Assembly: GCF_001295795.1 (NCBI RefSeq)
Contig: NZ_LJHY01000022.1
Coordinates: forward strand, 186,001 to 250,000
DNA: 64,000 bases
Reading direction: 5' to 3'
Origin: Novosphingobium sp. AAP83
GTDB lineage: Bacteria > Pseudomonadota > Alphaproteobacteria > Sphingomonadales > Sphingomonadaceae
The translations under genes and the position numbers were made by a program. Positions 54,681-63,233 of this stretch are shown here, one piece after another (positions within the stretch are counted from its first letter, which is position 1; every line of letters begins with the position of its first letter). The notes under the pieces are model-generated. The model was not told the DNA's origin, did not search any database, and saw only the letters and a program-made list of their open reading frames with translations.

Positions 54681-55829
54681 ATGCAGTTTACCAACTTTGA
54701 TCTCGACACTTTTCTGCGTGATTATTGGCAGAAGCGGCCTTTGCTGATCCGTAATCCTTGGGCCGGATGGCGCAATCCTTTGGAGCCGGATGAGTTGGCG
54801 GGGTTGGCTTGTGAGGCCGAGGTGGAATCGCGGTTGGTGATCGGGGATGATCACAGCCGGGTGATGGAGAGTGGGCCTTTCCCCGAGGAACGCTTTGGCG
54901 CGTTGACGGCGGGGCCGTGGACTTTGCTGGTGCAGGCAGTTGATCATTATGTGCCGGATGTGGCCGCGCTGATCGCGCCGTTCCGGTTTGTGCCGGATTG
55001 GCGGATTGATGATGTGATGGTGAGCTATGCCACGGATGGTGGCGGGGTTGGTTCGCATTATGACAATTACGACGTGTTTCTGGTGCAGGGTCTGGGGCGG
55101 CGGCGCTGGCGCGTGGGGCCGAAGTGTGATGCGCAGACCCCGCTTTTGCCGCATCCGGACTTGCGGCTGATCGATGATTTTATGCCGACTGGCGAATGGG
55201 TGCTGGAGCCGGGCGATATCCTCTATGTGCCGCCCTGCTATGCCCATGACGGCGTGGCCGTGGGCGATGATTGCATGACCTATTCCATCGGCTTTCGCGC
55301 GCCTTCGCGGGCCGAGCTGATCGAAGGCTGGTGCCAGCAAGTGGTTGAACACTTGCCTGATGAGGACCGCTATACCGATCCCGACCTTGCGTTCCAGGAC
55401 GCCCCCGGCGAGATCACCCCTGCCGCGATTGACCGGTTGCATGACCTCGCGCTGGAGGCGCTGGCGGACAAGGCGGCGTTTGCGCGCTGGTTCGGCCAGT
55501 TCAACAGCCTGCCCAAATATGACAAGGATTGGCGGCCCGATGCGCCGGTGAGCGCCAAGGCGTTGCGCGCACTGCTGGCGCAGGAAACGCCGCTGGAGTG
55601 CAATCCGGCGGCGCGGTTTGCGTTTATCCGAGAGGGCGAGGCGCGAAATCTGCTGTTTGTGGATGGGCAGGTGTTTGAATGCGAGGGCGTGCTGGCCGCG
55701 CTGGCGGAGCAATTGTGTTCAGGCGGGGCGATCGTGCTTGATCCGGCGCTGGTCCAATCAGCCGATGCTTTGGCTTTGCTGACTGTTTTGATCGATCAGG
55801 GCAGTTTGGCGTTTGAAGAGGATGATTAG
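54681..55829 (+). CDS. JmjC/cupin-type ribosomal oxygenase-like protein
   Basis: 382 residues from ATG 54681 (TTG three bases earlier is not needed). N-terminal FDLDTFLRDYWQKRPLLIRN (about 5-24) and the JmjC double-stranded beta-helix with iron ligands HYDNYD (His about 127, Asp about 129) and YAHDGVAV (His about 188) match the YcfD/RoxA family of 2-oxoglutarate oxygenases, which hydroxylate an arginine of ribosomal protein uL16 in E. coli. A C-terminal winged-helix-like region follows. The 269 bp upstream hold no gene I accept. A terminator follows 32 bp after the stop. Confidence 0.92.
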   Translation: MQFTNFDLDTFLRDYWQKRPLLIRNPWAGWRNPLEPDELAGLACEAEVESRLVIGDDHSRVMESGPFPEERFGALTAGPWTLLVQAVDHYVPDVAALIAPFRFVPDWRIDDVMVSYATDGGGVGSHYDNYDVFLVQGLGRRRWRVGPKCDAQTPLLPHPDLRLIDDFMPTGEWVLEPGDILYVPPCYAHDGVAVGDDCMTYSIGFRAPSRAELIEGWCQQVVEHLPDEDRYTDPDLAFQDAPGEITPAAIDRLHDLALEALADKAAFARWFGQFNSLPKYDKDWRPDAPVSAKALRALLAQETPLECNPAARFAFIREGEARNLLFVDGQVFECEGVLAALAEQLCSGGAIVLDPALVQSADALALLTVLIDQGSLAFEEDD

Positions 55830-55860
55830 GGCCGGATGTCGGGCTGCATCGAGTAAAACA

Positions 55861-55895
55861 AAAGCGCGGACTGGTGGGCCAGCCCGCGCTTTTTT
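55861..55895 (+). terminator. Rho-independent terminator
   Basis: An imperfect stem GCGCGG.CTGG / CCAG.CCGCGC (55864-55874 with 55879-55889, one bulge each side) with a short loop and a T run at 55890-55895. Also lies 25 bp from the convergent lpdA stop, and could serve both. Confidence 0.82.
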
Positions 55896-55919
55896 ATGCG
55901 GTTTGGTGGGGCAGCGCGA

Positions 55920-57332
55920 TCAGATGTGGATCGCTTTGCCATAGGCGGCGAGCACGCTTTCATGCATCGATTCGCTGATCGTGGGATGCGGGAAGACGGT
56001 GTGCATCAGTTCGGCCTCGGTGGTTTCGAGCGTCTTGCCGACGACGAAGCCCTGTATCATTTCGGTGACTTCGGCACCGATCATGTGCGCGCCAAGCAAT
56101 TCGCCGGTCTTGGCATCGAACACGGTTTTCACAAAGCCTTCAGGTTCACCCAGAGCGATGGCCTTGCCATTGCCGATGAACGGGAACATGCCGACCTTGA
56201 GTGTGTAACCGGCTTCCTTGGCCTTGGCTTCGGTAAGGCCGACGCTGGCGATTTGCGGGTGGCAATAAGTGCAGCCCGGAATGTTGCCGCGATCCATCGG
56301 GTGCGGGTGGACATCCTTGTTGCCCAGTTCTGCCGCGATGGATTCGGCAGCGATCACGCCTTCGTGGCTGGCCTTGTGGGCAAGCCATGGCCCCGGAGTG
56401 ACATCGCCGATGGCCCACAGGTTTTTGACATTGGTGCGGCCATAGCCATCGATGGTGATGAAGCCGCGATCCGCGGTGACGCCGAGCGCTTCGAGGCCGA
56501 TGTTTTCGGTGTTCGGGACGATGCCGACGGCCACGATGACATGGCTGAATTCGCTTTCCGCAACCGTGCCATCCTTGGCCTTGATCTTGGCTTTCAGACC
56601 ACTTGCACCCACGGCGATGCTTTCAACGCCAGCGCCGGTCATGATCGTAATGCCCTGCTTGGTCAGCGCCTTTTGCAGGAAACCGGAAACGTCAGCGTCT
56701 TCGACCGGAACAACGCGATCGAGCATTTCAACGACAGTGACCTTTGAGCCCATATCGTTGTAGAAGCTGGCAAATTCGATGCCGATGGCGCCCGAACCAA
56801 TGACCAAGAGATTGCTTGGCAGTTCCTTTGGCGTCATCGCATGGCGATAGGTCCACACGCGTTCGCCATCGGCCTTGGCAAAGGGAAGATCGCGCGCGCG
56901 CGCGCCGGTGGCGACGATCACGTGTTTGGCGGAAAGGGTTTCGGTGCCCTTGTCGCCGGTCACTTCGACGCTGGTGGCGCTCTTCAGCACGCCTGTGCCC
57001 ATGTGGACGGCGATCTTGTTCTTCTTCATCAGGTGGCCAATGCCCTGATTGAGCTGCTTGGCGACGCCGCGCGAACGCTTAACCACCGCATCAAGATCGG
57101 CGCGTATATTGTCAGCCGCCAAGCCATAGGACGCGGCGTGCTTCATGTGATTGAGCACTTCGGCGGAGCGCAGCAGCGCCTTGGTGGGGATGCAGCCCCA
57201 GTTGAGGCAGATGCCGCCAAGGTTTTCACGCTCGATAATCGCGGTTTTCAGGCCAAGCTGGGCGCAGCGGATTGCTGCGACATAGCCACCGGGGCCTGAT
57301 CCGAGAACGATGACGTCGTATTGTTCAGCCAC
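55920..57332 (-). CDS. lpdA: Dihydrolipoyl dehydrogenase (E3)
   Basis: 470 residues. FAD enzyme that reoxidises dihydrolipoyl groups of PDH. FAD motif VLGSGPGGYVAA (about 9-20), redox disulfide GGICLNWGCIPTK (Cys42, Cys47), NAD domain GSGAIGIEFASF and the C-terminal active-site block VFPHPTISESMHE. No fused lipoyl domain. Follows pdhC (E2) by 75 bp on the same strand, which assigns it to the pyruvate complex. Confidence 0.96.
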   Translation of the reverse strand: MAEQYDVIVLGSGPGGYVAAIRCAQLGLKTAIIERENLGGICLNWGCIPTKALLRSAEVLNHMKHAASYGLAADNIRADLDAVVKRSRGVAKQLNQGIGHLMKKNKIAVHMGTGVLKSATSVEVTGDKGTETLSAKHVIVATGARARDLPFAKADGERVWTYRHAMTPKELPSNLLVIGSGAIGIEFASFYNDMGSKVTVVEMLDRVVPVEDADVSGFLQKALTKQGITIMTGAGVESIAVGASGLKAKIKAKDGTVAESEFSHVIVAVGIVPNTENIGLEALGVTADRGFITIDGYGRTNVKNLWAIGDVTPGPWLAHKASHEGVIAAESIAAELGNKDVHPHPMDRGNIPGCTYCHPQIASVGLTEAKAKEAGYTLKVGMFPFIGNGKAIALGEPEGFVKTVFDAKTGELLGAHMIGAEVTEMIQGFVVGKTLETTEAELMHTVFPHPTISESMHESVLAAYGKAIHI

Positions 57333-57407
57333 GCTTATGCTCCTTCAGACCCTTGTCCCGGGCCATTGATTTAGCGTCAGGAGCAGCTTGCGCCGCTCCT
57401 CAATGTA

Positions 57408-58676
57408 TCAGGCAATCAGGCCAAACGGGTTTTCGATCAGGTTCTTGAACGCCTGCATCAGGGCTGCGCCATCGGCCCCATCAATCGCGCGGTGATCGAA
57501 ACTGCCGGTGGCCGACATGACGGTGGCAATGCCGAGCGCGCCATCAATCACATAGGGCCGTTGTTCGCCCGCGCCCACGGCCATGATCATCGCCTGTGGC
57601 GGGTTGATGACGGCATCGAAACTCTTGATACCGAACATGCCAAGGTTGGAAAGCGTGGCGGTGCCGCCCTGATATTCGTGCGGCTGCAGCTTGCCATCGC
57701 GTGCCTTGGTGGCCAGCGCTTTCATCTCTGTGGCGACGGCCGAGATCGACTTGTTGCCGGCATCGGTGATGATTGGCGTGATCAGGCCCGAAGGCGCAGC
57801 GACCGCCACCGAGATATCAGCGCGCGAATAGCTGCGCAACTCGTCACCTGCAAAGCTGACATTGCATTTCGGCACCTGGATCAGTGCTTTGGCCAAGGCC
57901 TTGATAATCAGGTCGTTGACCGACAGCTTGATGCCATCGGCTTCGAGCGCCTTGTTCAATTGTCCGCGAAGCTTGAGCAGGGCATCGAGCTGGATATCCA
58001 CCGTGAGGTAGATGTGCGGAATCGTCTGCTTCGCCTCGGTAAGGCGGCGGGCGATGGTTTTGCGGACGTTGTTGAGCTTTTGCGCCTGATAGGGGATGCC
58101 GAAATCGGGGACCGGTGTAGCGGCAGCAGCTTTGGCAGGTGCGGCTTTGGGCGCAGCGGGGGCGGCAGGTGCTGGGGCTGCTGCTGCGGGCTGGGCGGAG
58201 GTGTTCACGTCGGCCTTGACGATTCGTCCGTTCGGCCCGGTGCCCTTCACGCTGCCAAGATCGACGCCTGCATCGGCGGCAATCCGCTTGGCCAACGGGC
58301 TGGCGACGACGCGGCTGCCTTTGGCAACGGGGGCTGGGACTGGTGCCGGAGCAGTTACGACAGGGGCTGGTGCCGGAGCTGGCGCTGCAACAGGAGCAGA
58401 CGCTTTTGCAGCAGGTTCTGGCGCGGAGTCTTCGTCTTCTGAAGAAATCGTGGCGATGACGGTGCCGACTTTCACGCCTTCGCTGCCCTCGGCCACGTCG
58501 ATGGAAACAATCGTGCCTTCGTCCACAGCTTCGAACTCCATGGTGGCCTTGTCGGTTTCGATTTCGGCCATGATATCGCCCGAGGAGACTTTATCGCCGA
58601 CTTTCACCAACCATTTTGCCAGAGTGCCTTCCTCCATGGTCGGCGAAAGGGCGGGCATCTTTATCGCGATAGGCAT
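57408..58676 (-). CDS. pdhC: Pyruvate dehydrogenase E2, dihydrolipoamide acetyltransferase
   Basis: 422 residues from ATG 58676 ([17 protein letters not shown]); the longer frame to 58757 adds unsupported residues. One lipoyl domain (1-78, Lys43 in [11 protein letters not shown]), an Ala/Pro linker, a peripheral subunit-binding domain ([16 protein letters not shown], about 120-135), a second Ala/Pro linker and the catalytic acyltransferase domain with the active-site [14 protein letters not shown] near the C-terminus. Core of the PDH complex. Only one lipoyl domain here, a second being supplied by E1 beta. Confidence 0.96.
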   Translation of the reverse strand: MPIAIKMPALSPTMEEGTLAKWLVKVGDKVSSGDIMAEIETDKATMEFEAVDEGTIVSIDVAEGSEGVKVGTVIATISSEDEDSAPEPAAKASAPVAAPAPAPAPVVTAPAPVPAPVAKGSRVVASPLAKRIAADAGVDLGSVKGTGPNGRIVKADVNTSAQPAAAAPAPAAPAAPKAAPAKAAAATPVPDFGIPYQAQKLNNVRKTIARRLTEAKQTIPHIYLTVDIQLDALLKLRGQLNKALEADGIKLSVNDLIIKALAKALIQVPKCNVSFAGDELRSYSRADISVAVAAPSGLITPIITDAGNKSISAVATEMKALATKARDGKLQPHEYQGGTATLSNLGMFGIKSFDAVINPPQAMIMAVGAGEQRPYVIDGALGIATVMSATGSFDHRAIDGADGAALMQAFKNLIENPFGLIA

Positions 58677-58845
58677 GGGCGGTTTCCGGGTCCTGTTCGA
58701 GCACAAGGAATCTTGTGCCGAAGCACAAACCTCCTTCGCATCTTTTGTCTCCCCCATTTCACCAGCATGGTGCGTTCGGTCAAGTGGCTTGCCGCTTGCA
58801 CTGCATACGAATTTGCCGGTACTTAAAGGCTGAGGGACCCATAAT

Positions 58846-59304
58846 ATGCCACAACGTATCTATCTCGTCATCATGGATGATACCGATGAGGCCCGTGCAG
58901 CCTTGCGTTTTGCCGCGCGGCGCGCGGTTCGGACGGGCGGGACGGTGCATATTCTGGCGCTGGTGCCGCGCCAGCAATTTGTGGCGTTCGGCGGAGTTCA
59001 AGCGACCATCGAAGAAGAAGCACGTGACCGGGCCGAGGTTCTGGCGATGACCGCAGCGGGCAGTATCGCCACAGAATCAGGGCTGACCCCGGTGATCGCG
59101 GTGATGCAGGGCGACGGGCCGCAATCGGTCCGCGCCTATTTGAACGAACACCCTGAAATCTCTGCACTGGTGCTGGGTGCTGCGCCTGAAGGCGGTCCCG
59201 GCCCGTTGGTCACGCACTTTGCCGGGAACGCAGGCCAGCTCCCCTGCCCGCTGATGATCGTACCGGGGGGCTTGAGCGATGAGACGATTGACCGGGTGAG
59301 TTAG
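58846..59304 (+). CDS. Universal stress protein (UspA) family
   Basis: 152 residues. The alpha/beta UspA fold is suggested by [20 protein letters not shown] (about 5-24) and the C-terminal nucleotide-loop region [20 protein letters not shown] (about 110-129). Relatives bind ATP or are ATP-independent stress modulators; the GxxGxG-like loop here is imperfect. Divergent from pdhC across 169 bp, convergent with rnr leaving two bases between stops. Confidence 0.85.
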   Translation: MPQRIYLVIMDDTDEARAALRFAARRAVRTGGTVHILALVPRQQFVAFGGVQATIEEEARDRAEVLAMTAAGSIATESGLTPVIAVMQGDGPQSVRAYLNEHPEISALVLGAAPEGGPGPLVTHFAGNAGQLPCPLMIVPGGLSDETIDRVS

Positions 59305-59306
59305 GC

Positions 59307-61637
59307 TCAGCGCTTGCCTTTGCCCTGATGGCGAATGTTGGAGGGGCGACCGCGTTTCCCTGCTGCGTGCGGTCCTTTGAAGCCAGAGCCATTATTACGC
59401 GGTTTGTGTTCGGAACGGGTACCGCGCCGCTCGATCCCGCGCACGCCATCAGCCACTTCGACAGGTTCAAACTTCAATGCGCCTGTGAGAGGGTTGGCTT
59501 CGGCGAGGCGCAGCTTGAGGATCATGCCCATGGTGAACTGCTCGCCGGTGCTTTCACCGATCAGGCGCTGTGATTTTTCGTCGTAGCCGAAGCGTTCTGC
59601 GCCGAGCGTGGAGATGGGCACGAGCCCGTCGCCGCCCAGCCCGATGATCGTGGCGAACAGGCCGAATTTCTGGACGCCGGTGATGCGCGTATCGAATACT
59701 TCGCCGACTTTGCCCGAAAGCCAGGCGGCTACATAGCGGTCGATGGTGTCGCGCTCAGCCTCCATCGCGCGGCGTTCTGCGACGCTAAGCGCCTCGGAAA
59801 TGCGGCCCAGATCGGAGCGGTCACGATCGGACAAGCCCGATGCCGCGGGCACATCGGCATCGGGGCGCGGCTGTTCGAGCTTATAGGCATCGACCAGCGC
59901 GCGGTGGACGAGTAGATCGGAATAGCGCCGGATCGGTGAGGTAAAGTGTGCATAACTGCCCAGCGCCAAGCCGAAATGCCCGGCATTGCGCGGGCCATAA
60001 TAGGCCTGGGTCTGGCTGCGCAGCACGGCTTCCATCACCAGCGCCTTTTCCGTCTCGTCCGACACATCCTTAAGCATGCGGTTGAACAGCGATGGCGTGA
60101 TGACCTGTCCCAAGGTCAGAGTGCGCTCGAAAGTAGCGAGGTATTCCTTGAGCGCGATCAGCTTTTCGCGGCTTGGCGGTTCGTGGATGCGGTAGACAAC
60201 GGGGGCGACTTTGGCCTCAAGCGCCTTGGCCGCAGCGACGTTGGCCGCGATCATGAAGTCTTCAACCACGCGGTGCGCGTCTAGTCGTTCGCGCAAGGCG
60301 ATTTCGGCGATCTTGCCTTGGGCATCGAGCACGACACGGCGTTCGGGCAGATCAAGATCGAGCGGGTCACGGTCCTTGCGGGCCTGTTCGAGCAGACGCC
60401 ATGCAGCCCACAAGTTTGTCAGATGCGGGGCCGCCTCGCCCGTATCGATCCGGCGCTGGGCTTCTTCATAAGCGATAACTTCGGCGATGCGAACCAGCGC
60501 GCGGGTGAAGCGCCATTCCTTGATCCGGCCTTGCGCATCAATCACCATATGGCAGGCCATCGCCGCACGATCCGTGCCTGCTTTGAGCGAGCAGACATCG
60601 GCGCTCAACACCTCGGGCAGCATCGGCACGACTCGATCGGGGAAGTAGACCGAGTTGCCGCGCTTGCGTGCCTCACGGTCAATCTGCCCGCCGGGGCGCA
60701 CGTAGAAGCTGACGTCTGCAATCGCGACGAGCGCGCGGAAACCGCCCTCACCATCGGGTTCGGCCCAGATTGCATCGTCATGGTCGCGCGCATCGCTAGG
60801 GTCGATGGCGACGATGGGCAGGTGGCGCAAATCTTCGCGGTGGTCCTCACTGAGCGGCAGACGTGCGGCGATGTTACCCTCTTCCAGCGTTTCGGCGGGG
60901 AAGATGAACGGGATGCCGTGCTTGTGAATGGCGATCAGGCTGAAGGCGCGCGGGGCCAGCGGATCGCCCAACACGGCGGTGACGCGCAGCCCTGCACGCG
61001 GTGAACGGCCCGCAGGTTCTGCGAGCACAAGTTGGCCGGCTTCGGCCCCGCCAAGGTCCGAGATCGGCACGGCGTTGCGCACGCGCTTGTCTACCGGTGC
61101 CAGCCAGCCCTTGCCCGTGCCGTCAAGCTCCACCACGCCGAGCATCTGCTCTTCATTGGTGGCCAGCTTTTTCATCGGATGGGCAAGCCAGCCTTTGCCG
61201 ACTTCTTCGGTGCGCGCCAGAATGCGGTCGCCCACTTTCAGCGCGGCTTGCCGGTCGCGCGCTTTGCCACGCGGTTCGATCACGCGCAGGCGCGGTGGCG
61301 GACTGGCATCATCGGGCTGCCAACTGTCGGGGATGGCGTAAGGTTCGCCGTCTTCGATCTCCAAGACGCGCAGCACGGTGACGCGCGGAACCCCGCCCAT
61401 CGCGTGGAAGGCGCTGCGATTGCCATCTATCAGGCCTTCCTCGGCCATGTCTTTGAGCAAGGCCTTGAGCGCGATCTTTTCTGCGCCCTTCAGTCCGAAA
61501 GCCTTGGATAGCTCGCGTTTGCCCGCCGGTTCATCCGACTGTGCGATGAAATCGAGCACTTGTTCGCGTGTGGGCATGCCTTGGGGAAGCTTGCGCGACG
61601 TTTTCGGCGGGAATTTGCTATTTACCATTTCCGGCAT
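59307..61637 (-). CDS. rnr: Ribonuclease R
   Basis: 776 residues from ATG 61637 (GAGAG upstream); GTG 61649 and ATG 61628 are alternatives. 3'-5' exoribonuclease of the RNB/II family that degrades structured RNA. Order: N-terminal HTH-like region, cold-shock domains (about 75-230), the RNB catalytic domain with the Mg-binding DPSDARDHDDA (about 280-290), an S1 domain (about 640-720) and a short basic tail ending in GKGKR. 21 bp after the peptidase gene stop. Confidence 0.95.
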   Translation of the reverse strand: MPEMVNSKFPPKTSRKLPQGMPTREQVLDFIAQSDEPAGKRELSKAFGLKGAEKIALKALLKDMAEEGLIDGNRSAFHAMGGVPRVTVLRVLEIEDGEPYAIPDSWQPDDASPPPRLRVIEPRGKARDRQAALKVGDRILARTEEVGKGWLAHPMKKLATNEEQMLGVVELDGTGKGWLAPVDKRVRNAVPISDLGGAEAGQLVLAEPAGRSPRAGLRVTAVLGDPLAPRAFSLIAIHKHGIPFIFPAETLEEGNIAARLPLSEDHREDLRHLPIVAIDPSDARDHDDAIWAEPDGEGGFRALVAIADVSFYVRPGGQIDREARKRGNSVYFPDRVVPMLPEVLSADVCSLKAGTDRAAMACHMVIDAQGRIKEWRFTRALVRIAEVIAYEEAQRRIDTGEAAPHLTNLWAAWRLLEQARKDRDPLDLDLPERRVVLDAQGKIAEIALRERLDAHRVVEDFMIAANVAAAKALEAKVAPVVYRIHEPPSREKLIALKEYLATFERTLTLGQVITPSLFNRMLKDVSDETEKALVMEAVLRSQTQAYYGPRNAGHFGLALGSYAHFTSPIRRYSDLLVHRALVDAYKLEQPRPDADVPAASGLSDRDRSDLGRISEALSVAERRAMEAERDTIDRYVAAWLSGKVGEVFDTRITGVQKFGLFATIIGLGGDGLVPISTLGAERFGYDEKSQRLIGESTGEQFTMGMILKLRLAEANPLTGALKFEPVEVADGVRGIERRGTRSEHKPRNNGSGFKGPHAAGKRGRPSNIRHQGKGKR

Positions 61638-61670
61638 GTGGTCTCTCACATGCCGGATGGCAAGCGGTGA

Positions 61671-62990
61671 TCAGGGCTTGGGCAAAGGCGCGAACTGTCC
61701 GCCCGGTACGGCGGATGCGACCGGGCTTTGTGCGCCACCTGTGCTGACCGCGCTGACGCCGAACAGCCAGTCATCGGCGCGAACGCCCGGTAGGGTGGTG
61801 GCAAGCGCTTCAGTTTCGGCGACTTTGGTTTCCCACATCGGGGAATCGGTGCGGCGCTGCCACACGATATAGCGAACGGCGCCCGCCACAGGCTGCCACT
61901 CAAGTTCGGTTGAGGTTTGCACCGCGCCCTTCATGGTGGGCGCTGGCGGCATCGGCGCTGCCGCCAAAGCAGCCAAGGCGCGCACGTTCAACCGCGTGAC
62001 TTTGGCGAGGTAGGGGAAGTCCATCTCGTCAATCGTATCGCCGAATTTGATGCCGTTTTCGGTGCGCAAATCCTGATGCTGATGCTCGTAATCCTCGACC
62101 GCCACGCTGAAGCGGATTGCGGGAAAGCCCTTGTCCGAGAACGGCAATTGGTCCCCGCCCCGGCCCATCCGGTCTGCCCGCCAAATCTGCCGCGCGGCCA
62201 AGCCTTGGACATCGTCAGCTGCAAGGCCACCTATCCAGCGTGCGATGTTCCGCGAAGGGCTATCATTCTCACCGCCAAAGCGGCGCATCTGCGCGCGCAA
62301 TTGATCGGTTGCATCGGCGCGCGGCCCTTCGGACAGGACGCGGACATGGCTATCGTCTTTATAGCCATCGGACCCGCGCGAACCACCGACGATATCGTTA
62401 TTGAGCACGGCTTTGACGGTCCAGCCCTGCACTGCCGCATAATCGGCCAGCAATTTGCCCCCCATCAATCCCTGTTCCTCGCCCGACAGCGCGGCATAGA
62501 CGATGGTTCCGGCATACTTGTGCTTTGACAGCATACGCGCTGCTTCCATGACCAAAGCAACGCCCGAGGCATCATCATTGGCCCCTGGTGCATCGCGGGT
62601 AGCATCGAGGATTTGGCTGACGCGGCTGTCAATATGGGCCTGAACGATCACCACTTCGTTGGGCCGTTCGGTGCCGCGCTGGATTGCCACGACATTGACG
62701 AGGCGCGTTGGCACCGGAACGCGATCACCGGTGACTATGCGTTCGGGCAAGGCAATCTCAAGGCATCCGCCACACTGCGCAGACGTTTTGCGGAATTCGG
62801 CTTCTGCCCATGTTCGCGCAGCGCCGATGCCGCGCTTGGGATCGGTTTGAGTGGACAAGGTATGCCGCGTGCCGAAGCTGACCATGCGTTCCACATCGGC
62901 GCGCAAGCGTGCTTGTGTGATTGCGTCTTCGGGTGCGGCATAGGCAGCGGTGGAGGCGAGCAGCGATATCAGATACAGGGCGTTTCTCAT
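61671..62990 (-). CDS. Exported M28-family zinc peptidase
   Basis: 439 residues with a signal peptide (LYLISLLASTAAYA, about 5-18). Zinc-ligand motifs: VIVQAHIDSRV (about 112-122), APGANDDASGVAL (about 132-144), ALSGEEQGLMGGK (about 165-177) and later VAVEDYEHQHQD. The C-terminal part (about 335-430) looks like a fibronectin/Ig-like add-on. Likely a periplasmic or secreted aminopeptidase; substrate unknown. Upstream region contains the palindromic repeat. Confidence 0.9.
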   Translation of the reverse strand: MRNALYLISLLASTAAYAAPEDAITQARLRADVERMVSFGTRHTLSTQTDPKRGIGAARTWAEAEFRKTSAQCGGCLEIALPERIVTGDRVPVPTRLVNVVAIQRGTERPNEVVIVQAHIDSRVSQILDATRDAPGANDDASGVALVMEAARMLSKHKYAGTIVYAALSGEEQGLMGGKLLADYAAVQGWTVKAVLNNDIVGGSRGSDGYKDDSHVRVLSEGPRADATDQLRAQMRRFGGENDSPSRNIARWIGGLAADDVQGLAARQIWRADRMGRGGDQLPFSDKGFPAIRFSVAVEDYEHQHQDLRTENGIKFGDTIDEMDFPYLAKVTRLNVRALAALAAAPMPPAPTMKGAVQTSTELEWQPVAGAVRYIVWQRRTDSPMWETKVAETEALATTLPGVRADDWLFGVSAVSTGGAQSPVASAVPGGQFAPLPKP

Positions 62991-63091
62991 AGTCCAGACC
63001 TTACCCGCACACAGCCTGACGCCAAGCCCCCCCTGTCAAAAAGGGTGATATTGCAAGAAGATGTTTCGCACAGCAGGCGCAGGAGAGTTCG

Positions 63092-63203
63092 TTCGCGCGG
63101 AGGTGCGGAGGGAAGAGGAGCAGAAAGGAGAAATCCTTAAATGCCTGCGGCGCAGCAGCTCTACCCCCCTTCTCTCTCTATCTCTCCGCGTCTCCGCCCG
63201 GAA
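63092..63203. repeat. Imperfect palindromic intergenic element
   Basis: Left arm 63092-63120 (GCGCGGAGGTGCGGAGGGA core) and right arm 63171-63203 (reverse complement GGGCGGAGACGCGGAGAGA) match at 15 of 19 core positions; the left arm continues purine-rich and the right arm pyrimidine-rich (TCTCTCTCTATCTC). The intervening 50 bp carry ATGCCTGCGGCGCAGCAGC. The structure would fold into one long hairpin. It resembles interspersed CGCGGAGACGCGGAGA-type repeats that I recall from sphingomonad genomes. No gene lies in 62991-63233. Confidence 0.7.
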
Positions 63204-63233
63204 AATTCCTTATTCTAGCGAAGTACGCTCGAC

